This document shows, piece after piece, positions 16,672-25,042 of a stretch of DNA of 64,000 bases. The DNA comes from Gammaproteobacteria bacterium (GTDB taxonomy: Bacteria; Pseudomonadota; Gammaproteobacteria; Burkholderiales; Gallionellaceae): the NCBI GenBank assembly GCA_018814405.1, contig JAHIZO010000007.1, positions 62,001 to 126,000 on the forward strand. Reading direction: 5' to 3'. The translations under genes and the position numbers were made by a program. The first letter of the stretch is position 1. Each line of letters starts with the position of its first letter. The notes under the pieces are model-generated. The model was not told the origin of the DNA and made no database searches. It saw only the letters and a program-made list of their open reading frames with translations.

Positions 16672-19600
16672 GTGACTCCCGCGTTCAATCCTCTGCTGCT
16701 GTCATCGGTCAAATCCGAGCTGGACAGCTCGCTGGCCACCATCATCCGCGAACAGGAGCAGTTCTTCTCCAGCGGCGGCAAACACCCGCTGGATACCGCG
16801 CTGGAAGAGTTGCATCGTCTGCGCGGCGTATTGCAGATGCTGCACCTGCAAGCTCTGGAAGTGTTCTGCGGCGAACTGGAAACCCTGATGCGGGAAATGG
16901 CGGAGCAGCCGGACAACGCCACCGTGATGCATCTGGATGCGATGCGGCATGCCTTGTTCGGCCTCACCCATTATCTGGATGCGCTCTCCGCCGGTGCTGC
17001 CAACGCAGCCCTGCGACTTTTCCCGGAATATCAGGAACTGCACCAGGTGCGCGGCCTGGATATGGCTTTCGAAGTCGACCTGTTCTTCCCCGAACTGAAT
17101 GTCGATCTGCCACCCGAGCTGCTGGAAGGTGCGGTGCCCGACAACGCAGCTGCACGCATCAAGCAGGCACGCATGCACTTCCAGCAAGGCCTGCTCAAGT
17201 GGCTGCGCCGAGACGAAGCGGACGATGCCTTGCGTGCCATGACGGCCGCCGTCAAGACGGTCGCAAATTGTGTGACAAGCGAAGAGCGCTCATTCTGGTG
17301 GGTGGCGGAAGGTATTTTGGGCTGTGTCGCGCTGGAAGGTGTGCCGCCCGAGTTGAACGTCAAGAAATCGTTCAGCCGTATCGATCAGGGCATGCGCGCC
17401 CTGCTGGACGATAGCGCCTTTGACACGGTTGTTGCCATGAGCGAGATGCTCTATCTGGTCGCGCGCAGCCACACCGTCAATGAGACGGTAGAGCGGATCA
17501 AGCAAGTGTTCGATCTGGACACCTATCTGCCCGAAGCGCCGCCTCTGCCGGCGGGCGAGACATCGGCATTGCTGGACAACATGCGCGCGCAACTCACCGT
17601 GGCGGACGAAGCATGGGAACAATGTGTACTGAACGACCGCGCCTCCTGCACCCGCTTCGCGGCACAGTCGGAACAACTACATGCCTTGTCCGAACAGCTG
17701 GATCGCAACACACTGCAGTTCCTTTGCAAACAGATCCATGCCACGGCGCAGCATGTGGAGAATCCGGAACACGCGCAGTCCATCTCCATGGATATGGCGA
17801 TGGCGTTGTTGTTGCTCGATAGCGGTATCGAACACTATCAACATCTGGGCAGCGGCTTCCACGAACAGGCGCGACTGCTCACCTCGCGCCTCCATGAAAC
17901 GCTGCTGAACCATCCCGAAGACCATAACAAGCTGGCCAGTCTGGTCGCGCTGTACTGCGAGATGGAACAGCGCGACGTCATGGGACCGCTGGCTATCGAG
18001 ATGCAGAGCAATCTGCAACATATCGAACAGACGCTGAACGCCTTCTTCGGCAATGCCGCCAAGCGTACCGAGCTATTGCAGGTCAATCGCTTGCTGAGCC
18101 AGGTGCAGGGGGGCTTGCACATCCTCTCGCTGGATATCGCCGAACAGCTGCTAGTCACTCTGCGCCAGATCACAGAACGCTACCATCAGGGAGACACGCC
18201 TTCCTCCGCCGAGATGCGTGCCGTTGCAACAGCCATCAGTGTCATGGACGATTACGTTCACGGGCTGACATTGGGACAGAAACCCGACCCGATGTCGCTG
18301 AACGATGTCTTACGCAATCTGGCCGAAGCGACTGCCGGCCATGCCCAAGCTGAAACAGAAGCGACTGAGGAAGCAAGCTCTGCCTCAGTCGTATCCATCC
18401 GTTCCGGCGATGAAGATGCCGAACTGCTGGAAGTGTTCCTAGAAGAAGCGCAGGAAGTGATGGAGACCTTGCGCACCAATCTGGAGGTCTCGCGCCTGCA
18501 TCTGGATAGTCGCGATCCGTGGATCACCATGCGCCGTGCCTTCCATACACTCAAAGGTAGCGGCCGCATGGTCGGACTGACTGAGCTGGGCGAAGTCGCC
18601 TGGGCAGTCGAGCGGGCCATGAACAAATGGATCTCCTCCAATCAGCCTGCAACGCCGGATCTGCTCGATCTGGTCGGCGATGCCGAAGTGTTGTTCCAGC
18701 ACTGGGTAGACATGCTGGAGAACGGCAGCACCACGGCCCAGATCGACACCGCGCATCTGCTCACGCTGGCAGATTGCATCGAACACGGCAAACCGGCACC
18801 CCAGCCTGTCGTGCCTGCCGCCACAGAACCTGAGCCTGAGATCGAAGCTGCTGTCGAGTCCGCCCCCGAACCTGAAGATGAAGGTCCTATCGTCATCGGC
18901 GACGTCAGCATGTCACCGGTATTGTTCAATATCGCTTCAGAAGAAGCGCTGGAACATGTGCAGGCCCTGCGCGCCTGTTTTGACATCGTTCAAACATCTT
19001 TAAAGCCGGTGGTCTCTTACGATTTCATGCGCGCCGCCCACACGCTGGCCGGCGTCAATCGCACCATGGGCTTCCTGCCAATCGCCGAACTCGCTTACAC
19101 CCTGGAGATGTGGCTGGAGCCCCGTATCGACAAAGCCGGTGCCATCGGCACGCCGCAACTGGTCTTACTGGACGATGTCATCACCCGCTTGGATGCGCTG
19201 TCCCATGGCGTGCGCGAGCGCAAAGCACCGGAGCCACAAACTGAGCTGATCGAGCGCCTGCAATCCGACAAGATCGTTGGCGGGTCTGAAATCCCGCAGG
19301 AAGCTGAGGAAGCCGCTGACGAAGAAATCATCGAGATTGCCACACCGGCGGAGATGGTCGCTCCACAGATTGAGTCTGTTACACCCTCGTTGCAAGCCGA
19401 GCCCGAAGAAGTGGCGCAGGAAGAAGAGGAATCACCCGCGCCCCAAGCTGAACCACATGAGCGCACCGTACACGACGAGGTGGACGAGCAGCTGCTGCCC
19501 ATCTTTCTGGAAGAAGCCCATGAGCTCTATCCGCAGATCGGCAGCACTTTGCGCGCATGGCGCGATAACCCGGAAGATGCCCAACAGGGGCGCAATCTGC

Positions 19601-21720
19601 AACGCAGCTTGCACACGCTCAAGGGCAGTGCACGCATGGCAGGGGCCATGCGACTGGGTGAACTGACCCACCGTGTTGAAGACCGTGTCGGCAAAGCGAT
19701 CTCACAAAACGCGCTGGACGAGAACTTGTGGAACGAGATGGACAACTATCTCGACCGCATCGCGCATGCCATCGAACAATTGTCCCAACCTGCTACGCCT
19801 GAAGTCCCGGCACAGCAAGCAGAAGAAACTGGAGCAGCTGTCGCCGAAGCTTCCGCTACTAAAACACCTATCGCCCCTGCGGCACCTGTCGCCGCATTGG
19901 AAGTGGGTGCCGAGCGCGCGATGCAATCCGCCCTGCTGCGCGTGCGCTCCGATATCGTGGATAGGCTGGTCAACGAAGCCGGCGAGGTCAGTGTGACGCG
20001 CTCGCGTGCCGAGGCTGAGTTGCGCGAATTCAAGACCAGCGTGCTGGAACTGACGGACAGTGTGAGCCGGCTGCGTAAACAATTGCGCGAGATCGAGATT
20101 CAGGCAGAAAGCCAGATGCAGGCCAATGTCGCCGTCAACACGGATGTCGCCGACCAGTTCGACCCACTTGAGTTCGACCGTTTCACACGCTTCCAAGAGC
20201 TGACGCGCTTCATGACTGAGAGCGTGCACGACGTGCAGACTGTTCAGCAGTCACTCTTGAAGAATCTGGATGAGACTGCCGCCGCGCTGAACGCACAGTC
20301 ACACCTCACCCGCGATCTGCAACAGGGCTTGATGAGCATACGCATGGTGCCCTTCGCCAGTATCAGCGAACGCCTGTATCGCATCATGCGTCAGACCGGC
20401 AAAGAGATGGGCAAACGCGCCAACCTGGAATTGTCCGGCACCGAGATCGAACTCGACCGCAGTGTGCTGGAAAAGATGACGGCACCATTTGAGCATCTTT
20501 TGCGCAACGCGATCGCGCATGGACTGGAAGCACCGGAGCAGCGTGCCGCCAGTGGCAAGCCTGCCATCGGTGAAGTGCATTTCTCTTTGCGCCAAGAAAG
20601 TAACGAAGTCGTGTTCGAGCTGGCCGATGACGGCGCCGGACTGGATATCGAGCGCATCCGCCAAAAAGCGCTGGACAGCGGTCTCATCACCGCCGATGAG
20701 GAGATCAGCGACGAACAATTGATGCAGCTGATCTTCACTGCCGGTTTGTCTACTGCGGGCGAAGTGACCGAGATCGCCGGACGCGGCGTCGGTCTGGACG
20801 TGGTGCGCAGCGAGGTGTCGGCACTGGGCGGGCGCGTCGATGTCAGCTCCGAGCCCGGCAAGGGCGTGCGCTTCACCATCCACCTACCCTTGACGCTGGC
20901 TGTCACCAGAACATTGATGGTGCGCGCGGCGCACGCTGTCTATGCCCTGCCCGGCACCATGGTCGAGCATGTGCAGCAAACAAAGCCCGCGGAATTGAAC
21001 GCCCTCTATGCCCAGCAATATGTCGATTGGCAGGGCAAGCGCTACCCCTTGTTCTATTTGCCGCGCGTGCTCGGCGACGATCAGGCGGAAGTGGTCAGCC
21101 AGCCGCACAACCCGATCCTGCTGCTGCGCAGCGGCGAGCAGCGCATCGCCCTGCATGTGGACGCCCTGCTTGGTAATCAGGAAGTGGTGGTCAAGAACAT
21201 CGGTCCGCAATTGGCGCGTCTGCCCGGCATCGCCGGGGCAACGGTATCCAGCAGCGGCGACGTGATCCTGATCATCAATCCGGTGGCCTTCACCCAGCGT
21301 ATCGCCGTGACGCGCAAGATCGCCAAGAAGGTCGAAGTCGAAGCGGTACATAGCAAGCCGCTGGTGATGGTGGTCGACGATTCGCTGACCGTGCGCAAGA
21401 TCACCACCCGCCTGCTGGAACGTAACGGCTATCTGACCGTGACCGCCAAAGACGGTGTGGAGGCACTGGAACAGCTGATGGAGATTGCACCCGACGTGAT
21501 GCTGCTGGATATCGAGATGCCGCGCATGGACGGTTTCGAGTTGGCCAAGCGTCTGCGTCAGGACAGCAAGACCAAGGCTTTGCCCATCATCATGATCACC
21601 TCGCGCACGGCGGACAAACACCGCAACTACGCGATGGAGTTGGGCGTGAACGAATACCTCGGAAAACCCTTCCAGGAAGATGAATTGCTCAGCCACATCG
21701 CCAGCTTCGTCAAACAGTGA
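16672..21720 (+). CDS. chpA: Hybrid chemotaxis histidine kinase ChpA/PilL
   Basis: The 1682-residue kinase of the Pil-Chp system, starting at GTG. A degenerate Hpt-like segment begins the protein (HRLRG at His48). Three recognisable phosphotransfer helices follow: HTLKGSGRMVG (His625), HTLAGVNRTMG (His790) and HTLKGSARMAG (His981), separated by acidic Pro/Glu-rich linkers. The CheA-type core has a dimerisation helix, an ATPase domain (N box near HLLRNAIAHGLE, about 1276; DDGAGLD about 1319; GRGVGLDVV about 1370), a CheW-like domain and a C-terminal receiver with phospho-acceptor Asp1613 in LLDIEMP. The count of intact Hpt motifs is lower than in Pseudomonas ChpA. It ends the pil operon. Confidence 0.95.
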   Translation: MTPAFNPLLLSSVKSELDSSLATIIREQEQFFSSGGKHPLDTALEELHRLRGVLQMLHLQALEVFCGELETLMREMAEQPDNATVMHLDAMRHALFGLTHYLDALSAGAANAALRLFPEYQELHQVRGLDMAFEVDLFFPELNVDLPPELLEGAVPDNAAARIKQARMHFQQGLLKWLRRDEADDALRAMTAAVKTVANCVTSEERSFWWVAEGILGCVALEGVPPELNVKKSFSRIDQGMRALLDDSAFDTVVAMSEMLYLVARSHTVNETVERIKQVFDLDTYLPEAPPLPAGETSALLDNMRAQLTVADEAWEQCVLNDRASCTRFAAQSEQLHALSEQLDRNTLQFLCKQIHATAQHVENPEHAQSISMDMAMALLLLDSGIEHYQHLGSGFHEQARLLTSRLHETLLNHPEDHNKLASLVALYCEMEQRDVMGPLAIEMQSNLQHIEQTLNAFFGNAAKRTELLQVNRLLSQVQGGLHILSLDIAEQLLVTLRQITERYHQGDTPSSAEMRAVATAISVMDDYVHGLTLGQKPDPMSLNDVLRNLAEATAGHAQAETEATEEASSASVVSIRSGDEDAELLEVFLEEAQEVMETLRTNLEVSRLHLDSRDPWITMRRAFHTLKGSGRMVGLTELGEVAWAVERAMNKWISSNQPATPDLLDLVGDAEVLFQHWVDMLENGSTTAQIDTAHLLTLADCIEHGKPAPQPVVPAATEPEPEIEAAVESAPEPEDEGPIVIGDVSMSPVLFNIASEEALEHVQALRACFDIVQTSLKPVVSYDFMRAAHTLAGVNRTMGFLPIAELAYTLEMWLEPRIDKAGAIGTPQLVLLDDVITRLDALSHGVRERKAPEPQTELIERLQSDKIVGGSEIPQEAEEAADEEIIEIATPAEMVAPQIESVTPSLQAEPEEVAQEEEESPAPQAEPHERTVHDEVDEQLLPIFLEEAHELYPQIGSTLRAWRDNPEDAQQGRNLQRSLHTLKGSARMAGAMRLGELTHRVEDRVGKAISQNALDENLWNEMDNYLDRIAHAIEQLSQPATPEVPAQQAEETGAAVAEASATKTPIAPAAPVAALEVGAERAMQSALLRVRSDIVDRLVNEAGEVSVTRSRAEAELREFKTSVLELTDSVSRLRKQLREIEIQAESQMQANVAVNTDVADQFDPLEFDRFTRFQELTRFMTESVHDVQTVQQSLLKNLDETAAALNAQSHLTRDLQQGLMSIRMVPFASISERLYRIMRQTGKEMGKRANLELSGTEIELDRSVLEKMTAPFEHLLRNAIAHGLEAPEQRAASGKPAIGEVHFSLRQESNEVVFELADDGAGLDIERIRQKALDSGLITADEEISDEQLMQLIFTAGLSTAGEVTEIAGRGVGLDVVRSEVSALGGRVDVSSEPGKGVRFTIHLPLTLAVTRTLMVRAAHAVYALPGTMVEHVQQTKPAELNALYAQQYVDWQGKRYPLFYLPRVLGDDQAEVVSQPHNPILLLRSGEQRIALHVDALLGNQEVVVKNIGPQLARLPGIAGATVSSSGDVILIINPVAFTQRIAVTRKIAKKVEVEAVHSKPLVMVVDDSLTVRKITTRLLERNGYLTVTAKDGVEALEQLMEIAPDVMLLDIEMPRMDGFELAKRLRQDSKTKALPIIMITSRTADKHRNYAMELGVNEYLGKPFQEDELLSHIASFVKQ

Positions 21721-21735
21721 TGCACTGCATCTAAT

Positions 21736-21764
21736 TTGTGAAGGCTGGCGGCAATAGCTACAAT
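21736..21764 (+). promoter_or_regulatory. Promoter positioned for a leaderless yqgE mRNA
   Basis: TTGTGA (21736-21741) and TACAAT (21759-21764) are spaced by exactly 17 bases. The predicted start site, about seven bases after the -10, falls on the A of the yqgE ATG at 21771. The 22 bases before the ATG contain no ribosome-binding sequence. GGCGGCA (21747-21753) and TGCCGCC (21764-21770) form an inverted repeat ending at the ATG, which could be an operator or coincidence. Confidence 0.5.
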
Positions 21765-21770
21765 GCCGCC

Positions 21771-22331
21771 ATGTCCGACATCGACCTCACCAACCACTTC
21801 CTCATCGCCATGCCGGCGATGACCGATCCATTCTTCGCCAAATCACTCACCTATGTGTGCGAACACAATGAAGAAGGCGCGATGGGTATCGTGGTGAATC
21901 GCCCCATCAGCCTGACCTTGAGCGAGCTGTTCGCCCAGATCAACATGCCGCTGACCCAGTCCGATCTGGAAGATATGGCGGTGCATTTCGGCGGCCCAGT
22001 GCAAACTGACCGCGGCTTCGTGTTGCATGACACCGGCAAAGAGTGGCAATCCACACTGCAAGTGAATGACAAGGTTAGTCTCACCACCTCTAAAGATATC
22101 CTACAAGCTGTCGGAGAAGGCAGCGGGCCCAAGCACCTGCTGATCACACTAGGCTATGCCGGTTGGTCGGAAGGTCAATTGGAACAGGAAATCGCCGACA
22201 ACGCATGGTTGTCAGTGCCAGCGACCGAGCACATCCTGTTCGATCTGCCTGCCGAAGAGCGTCTATCTGCTGCCATGGCCCTACTCGGTGTCGACTACGC
22301 CACCTTGTCGGAGGAAGCCGGACATGCCTGA
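21771..22331 (+). CDS. yqgE: YqgE/AlgH family protein
   Basis: A 186-residue protein starting at ATG 21771 ([17 protein letters not shown]), not at the upstream GTG of the ORF track. Family blocks are clear: the N-terminal [20 protein letters not shown], the [13 protein letters not shown] segment, [16 protein letters not shown] and the C-terminal [18 protein letters not shown]0301/AlgH proteins have a compact alpha/beta fold; the role is unclear, with an old link to alginate regulation. The gene overlaps ruvX by eight bases and heads the yqgE-ruvX-pyrB-pyrC' unit. Confidence 0.95.
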   Translation: MSDIDLTNHFLIAMPAMTDPFFAKSLTYVCEHNEEGAMGIVVNRPISLTLSELFAQINMPLTQSDLEDMAVHFGGPVQTDRGFVLHDTGKEWQSTLQVNDKVSLTTSKDILQAVGEGSGPKHLLITLGYAGWSEGQLEQEIADNAWLSVPATEHILFDLPAEERLSAAMALLGVDYATLSEEAGHA

Positions 22332-22779
22332 GGGCGTGACCGCGACCTATTCCGGCACCCTGCTTGCTTTTGATTTTGGTACCCGTCGCATCGGCATCGC
22401 GGTCGGCAACACCGTCTCCGGCACGGCACGCCCGCTGACCACTATCAACGACGAGCGCAACGATGTGCGCTTCGCCAGCATAGCTGGCCTGCTGCAGGAA
22501 TGGCAACCGGTCGCACTGATAGTAGGCCTGCCCTGCAACGATGATGGCACGCCGCACGAGATGACCGCACATTGCCGACGCTTTGCCAATCGACTCAAAG
22601 GCCGCTTCAATTTGCCCACTTTGCTGGTGGATGAGCGTTATACTTCCGCCGCCGCGAGTTCAGCACTGGATGATGAAGGGATACACGGCAGAAAGCAGAA
22701 ATCCCTGATCGATCAGTATGCCGCGCAACAGATACTGCAAGCGTATTTCGATGAACCCAGCGCAGGGATCCATGCATGA
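22324..22779 (+). CDS. ruvX: RuvX/YqgF-type RNase H-fold nuclease
   Basis: A 151-residue protein starting at ATG 22324, inside the end of yqgE. It has the RNase H-like pattern of Yqg[16 protein letters not shown] at the N-terminus with the first catalytic Asp, the strand [11 protein letters not shown] with the second acidic site, and LVDERYTS with the third acidic residue, followed by the C-terminal [13 protein letters not shown] helix. The family is a putative Holliday junction resolvase also implicated in pre-16S rRNA processing. It overlaps pyrB with ATGA. Confidence 0.94.
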   Translation: MPEGVTATYSGTLLAFDFGTRRIGIAVGNTVSGTARPLTTINDERNDVRFASIAGLLQEWQPVALIVGLPCNDDGTPHEMTAHCRRFANRLKGRFNLPTLLVDERYTSAAASSALDDEGIHGRKQKSLIDQYAAQQILQAYFDEPSAGIHA

Positions 22780-23726
22780 ATAATCCACAGTTGAATAAGA
22801 ACGGTGAACTACAGCACCTGCTGTCCACCGAAGGTTTGCCTGCGCGCATCCTGCGCGACATCCTCGATCAGGCAGCCGAATTCGTAAATCCGAACGGTGG
22901 CAGCGAGATACGCAAAGTGCCGCTGCTGCATGGCAAGTCGGTGTTCAACATCTTCTTCGAGAACAGCACCCGCACCCGCACCACTTTCGAGATCGCCGCC
23001 AAGCGCCTGTCGGCCGACGTGGTCAACCTCAATATCGGCTCCTCGTCCACCAGCAAAGGCGAGACCCTGCTCGATACCGTGGACAACCTGTGCGCGATGC
23101 ATGCGGACATGTTCGTGGTGCGCCATTCTTCGGGTGGCGCTGCGCACCTGATCGCCAAGCATGTTGCACCCGATATCCATGTGATCAATGCCGGTGACGG
23201 CCGCCATGCCCACCCGACGCAGGCGCTGCTGGACATGTTCACCATTCGCCACTACAAAAAAGAATTCCACAACCTGACTGTCGCCATCGTCGGCGATGTG
23301 CTGCACTCGCGTGTGGCGCGTTCGCAGATCCACGCGCTGACCACTCTGGGCGTGCCGGAAGTGCGCGTGGTCGCACCCAAGACCCTGTTGCCGACCCATG
23401 TCGACAAGCTGGGTGTACGCGTCTTCCACAACATGGAAGAGGGTCTTAAAGGCGTGGATGTGGTGATGATGCTGCGCTTGCAGAATGAACGCATGCAGGG
23501 CGCGCTGCTGCCTTCGGCACAGGAATATTTCAAATACTACGGCCTAACGCAGGAACGTCTGGCGCTGGCAAAGGACGACGCCATCGTGATGCACCCGGGC
23601 CCGATGAACCGCGGTGTGGAGATCGACTCCAGCGTGGCGGACGGATCACATGCGGTGATCTTGCCGCAGGTGACATTCGGTATCGCAGTACGCATGGCGG
23701 TGATGAGCATGCTGGCGGGGAGTTGA
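22776..23726 (+). CDS. pyrB: Aspartate carbamoyltransferase catalytic chain
   Basis: Condenses carbamoyl phosphate and aspartate in pyrimidine biosynthesis. The 316-residue protein has the carbamoyl-phosphate site [12 protein letters not shown], the [17 protein letters not shown] loop, the HPTQALLDM motif and the aspartate-domain sequence [12 protein letters not shown] short N-terminal extension precedes the first conserved helix, as in enzymes that form dodecamers with an inactive dihydroorotase. That inactive subunit (pyrC') is encoded directly downstream. No regulatory pyrI-like gene and no pyrR are present; pyrR sits between ruvX and pyrB in many relatives, but here ruvX overlaps pyrB. 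Confidence 0.96.
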   Translation: MNNPQLNKNGELQHLLSTEGLPARILRDILDQAAEFVNPNGGSEIRKVPLLHGKSVFNIFFENSTRTRTTFEIAAKRLSADVVNLNIGSSSTSKGETLLDTVDNLCAMHADMFVVRHSSGGAAHLIAKHVAPDIHVINAGDGRHAHPTQALLDMFTIRHYKKEFHNLTVAIVGDVLHSRVARSQIHALTTLGVPEVRVVAPKTLLPTHVDKLGVRVFHNMEEGLKGVDVVMMLRLQNERMQGALLPSAQEYFKYYGLTQERLALAKDDAIVMHPGPMNRGVEIDSSVADGSHAVILPQVTFGIAVRMAVMSMLAGS

Positions 23727-23728
23727 CC

Positions 23729-25003
23729 ATGAATATCCATATCAAGAACGGTCGCCTGATCGACCCCAAGAACAAACTCGATGCACAGCAGGATCTGTTC
23801 ATCGTTGACCGCCGTATCGCGGCCATCGGCAACGCGCCCAAAGGCTTTATCGCCGAGCAGGTGATCGACGCCGGCGGCATGATCGTGATGCCGGGATTGG
23901 TCGATGTGGCAGCACGCCTGCGCGAGCCGGGATATGAATATCGCGCCACGCTGGAATCCGAGATGAACGCTGCCGTTGCCGGCGGCGTGACCTCGCTGGC
24001 CTGCCCGCCCGATACTGATCCGCCGCTGGATGAACCGGGCTTGGTCGAGATGCTTAAACACCGCGCGCGCGCACTCAATCAGTGCCGCGTGTTCCCCATC
24101 GGCGCCCTGACCTATGGCTTGAAAGGTGCTGAACTGACCGAGATGGTGGAATTGAGTGAAGCCGGCTGCAAAGCATTCAGTCAGGCCGATGCGCCGCTCA
24201 CCGATACCCGCGTACTGATGCGTGCCATGCAATATGCGGCCACCTTCGACTACCGCGTGTGGCTGCGCCCGCAAGACAGTTTCCTCGCCAAGAACGGCGT
24301 GGCGCACGACGGCGAAGTCGCCACACGCCTCGGTTTACCGCCGATCCCGGTGGTGGCTGAGACTGTCGCACTATCGACCGCGCTGCAATTGGCGCGCGAA
24401 ACCGGCGTCACCTTGCATATCTGCCGCATATCCAGCGCCGCCGGAGTGGATATGATCCGCGCCGCCAAACAGGAAGGACTGAATGTCACCTGTGATGTAT
24501 CGATGAACCATGTGCACCTGACTGAGATGGATATCGGCTTCTTCGATTCAAACTGCCACCTGTTACCGCCGTTACGCAGCCAGCGCGATCGTGCCGGTCT
24601 GCGCGCCGGTCTGCTGGACGGCACCATCGATGCCATCTGCTCCAACCATTCGCCGGTGGACGACGATGCCAAACAATTGCCTTTCGCGGAAGCGGAAGCT
24701 GGGGCGACTGGGCTGGAATTGTTGCTGACTTTGGTACTGAAGTGGGCCGAGCAGGAGAAGGTGCCGCTGCTGCATGCCCTATCGCGTATCACCATCAACC
24801 CGGCACAGTTACTTGGCCAAAAGATGGGCCACCTGTCGCTGGGCGCGCATGCTGATATCTGCATCTTCGATCCTGTTGAGAGCTGGCGCGTGGCACCTGC
24901 TGCATTGCGTAGTCAGGGCAAGAACACCCCGTTCAACGGCTATGAGATGCAGGGCCGCGTACGCTATACCTTGCTGGACGGACAGCTCGTATTTCAACAA
25001 TAG
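23729..25003 (+). CDS. Dihydroorotase-like protein PyrC' (catalytic residues lost)
   Basis: A 424-residue amidohydrolase-fold homologue of dihydroorotase. The ATG at 23729 is preferred over the TTG at 23723. The usual zinc-binding HxH after PGxVD is replaced by AAR (PGLVDVAARLREPG), the region around the second histidine reads WLRPQDSF, and the late Asp block (usually ATDHAPH) reads CSNHSPVDDD. Thus most metal ligands are missing and the protein is probably inactive. In Pseudomonas the equivalent PyrC' is a structural partner of PyrB, and the adjacency here supports that role. An active dihydroorotase must be encoded elsewhere. Confidence 0.9.
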   Translation: MNIHIKNGRLIDPKNKLDAQQDLFIVDRRIAAIGNAPKGFIAEQVIDAGGMIVMPGLVDVAARLREPGYEYRATLESEMNAAVAGGVTSLACPPDTDPPLDEPGLVEMLKHRARALNQCRVFPIGALTYGLKGAELTEMVELSEAGCKAFSQADAPLTDTRVLMRAMQYAATFDYRVWLRPQDSFLAKNGVAHDGEVATRLGLPPIPVVAETVALSTALQLARETGVTLHICRISSAAGVDMIRAAKQEGLNVTCDVSMNHVHLTEMDIGFFDSNCHLLPPLRSQRDRAGLRAGLLDGTIDAICSNHSPVDDDAKQLPFAEAEAGATGLELLLTLVLKWAEQEKVPLLHALSRITINPAQLLGQKMGHLSLGAHADICIFDPVESWRVAPAALRSQGKNTPFNGYEMQGRVRYTLLDGQLVFQQ

Positions 25004-25030
25004 GCACACCCTTCAGGTTGTGCCGTTCTT
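25003..25030 (+). terminator. Possible intrinsic terminator after pyrC'
   Basis: GGCACACC and GGTTGTGCC form a hairpin (25003-25024) with a CTTCA loop and one bulge, followed by GTTCTT. The stem is good but the T-tract is weak. It lies between pyrC' and the prlC start. Confidence 0.4.
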
Positions 25031-25042
25031 AACGTGAGCCTT

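Noticed and set aside
20884-21696. 270-residue minus-strand ORF opposite chpA
   Set aside because: Antisense shadow of the conserved CheW and receiver domains.
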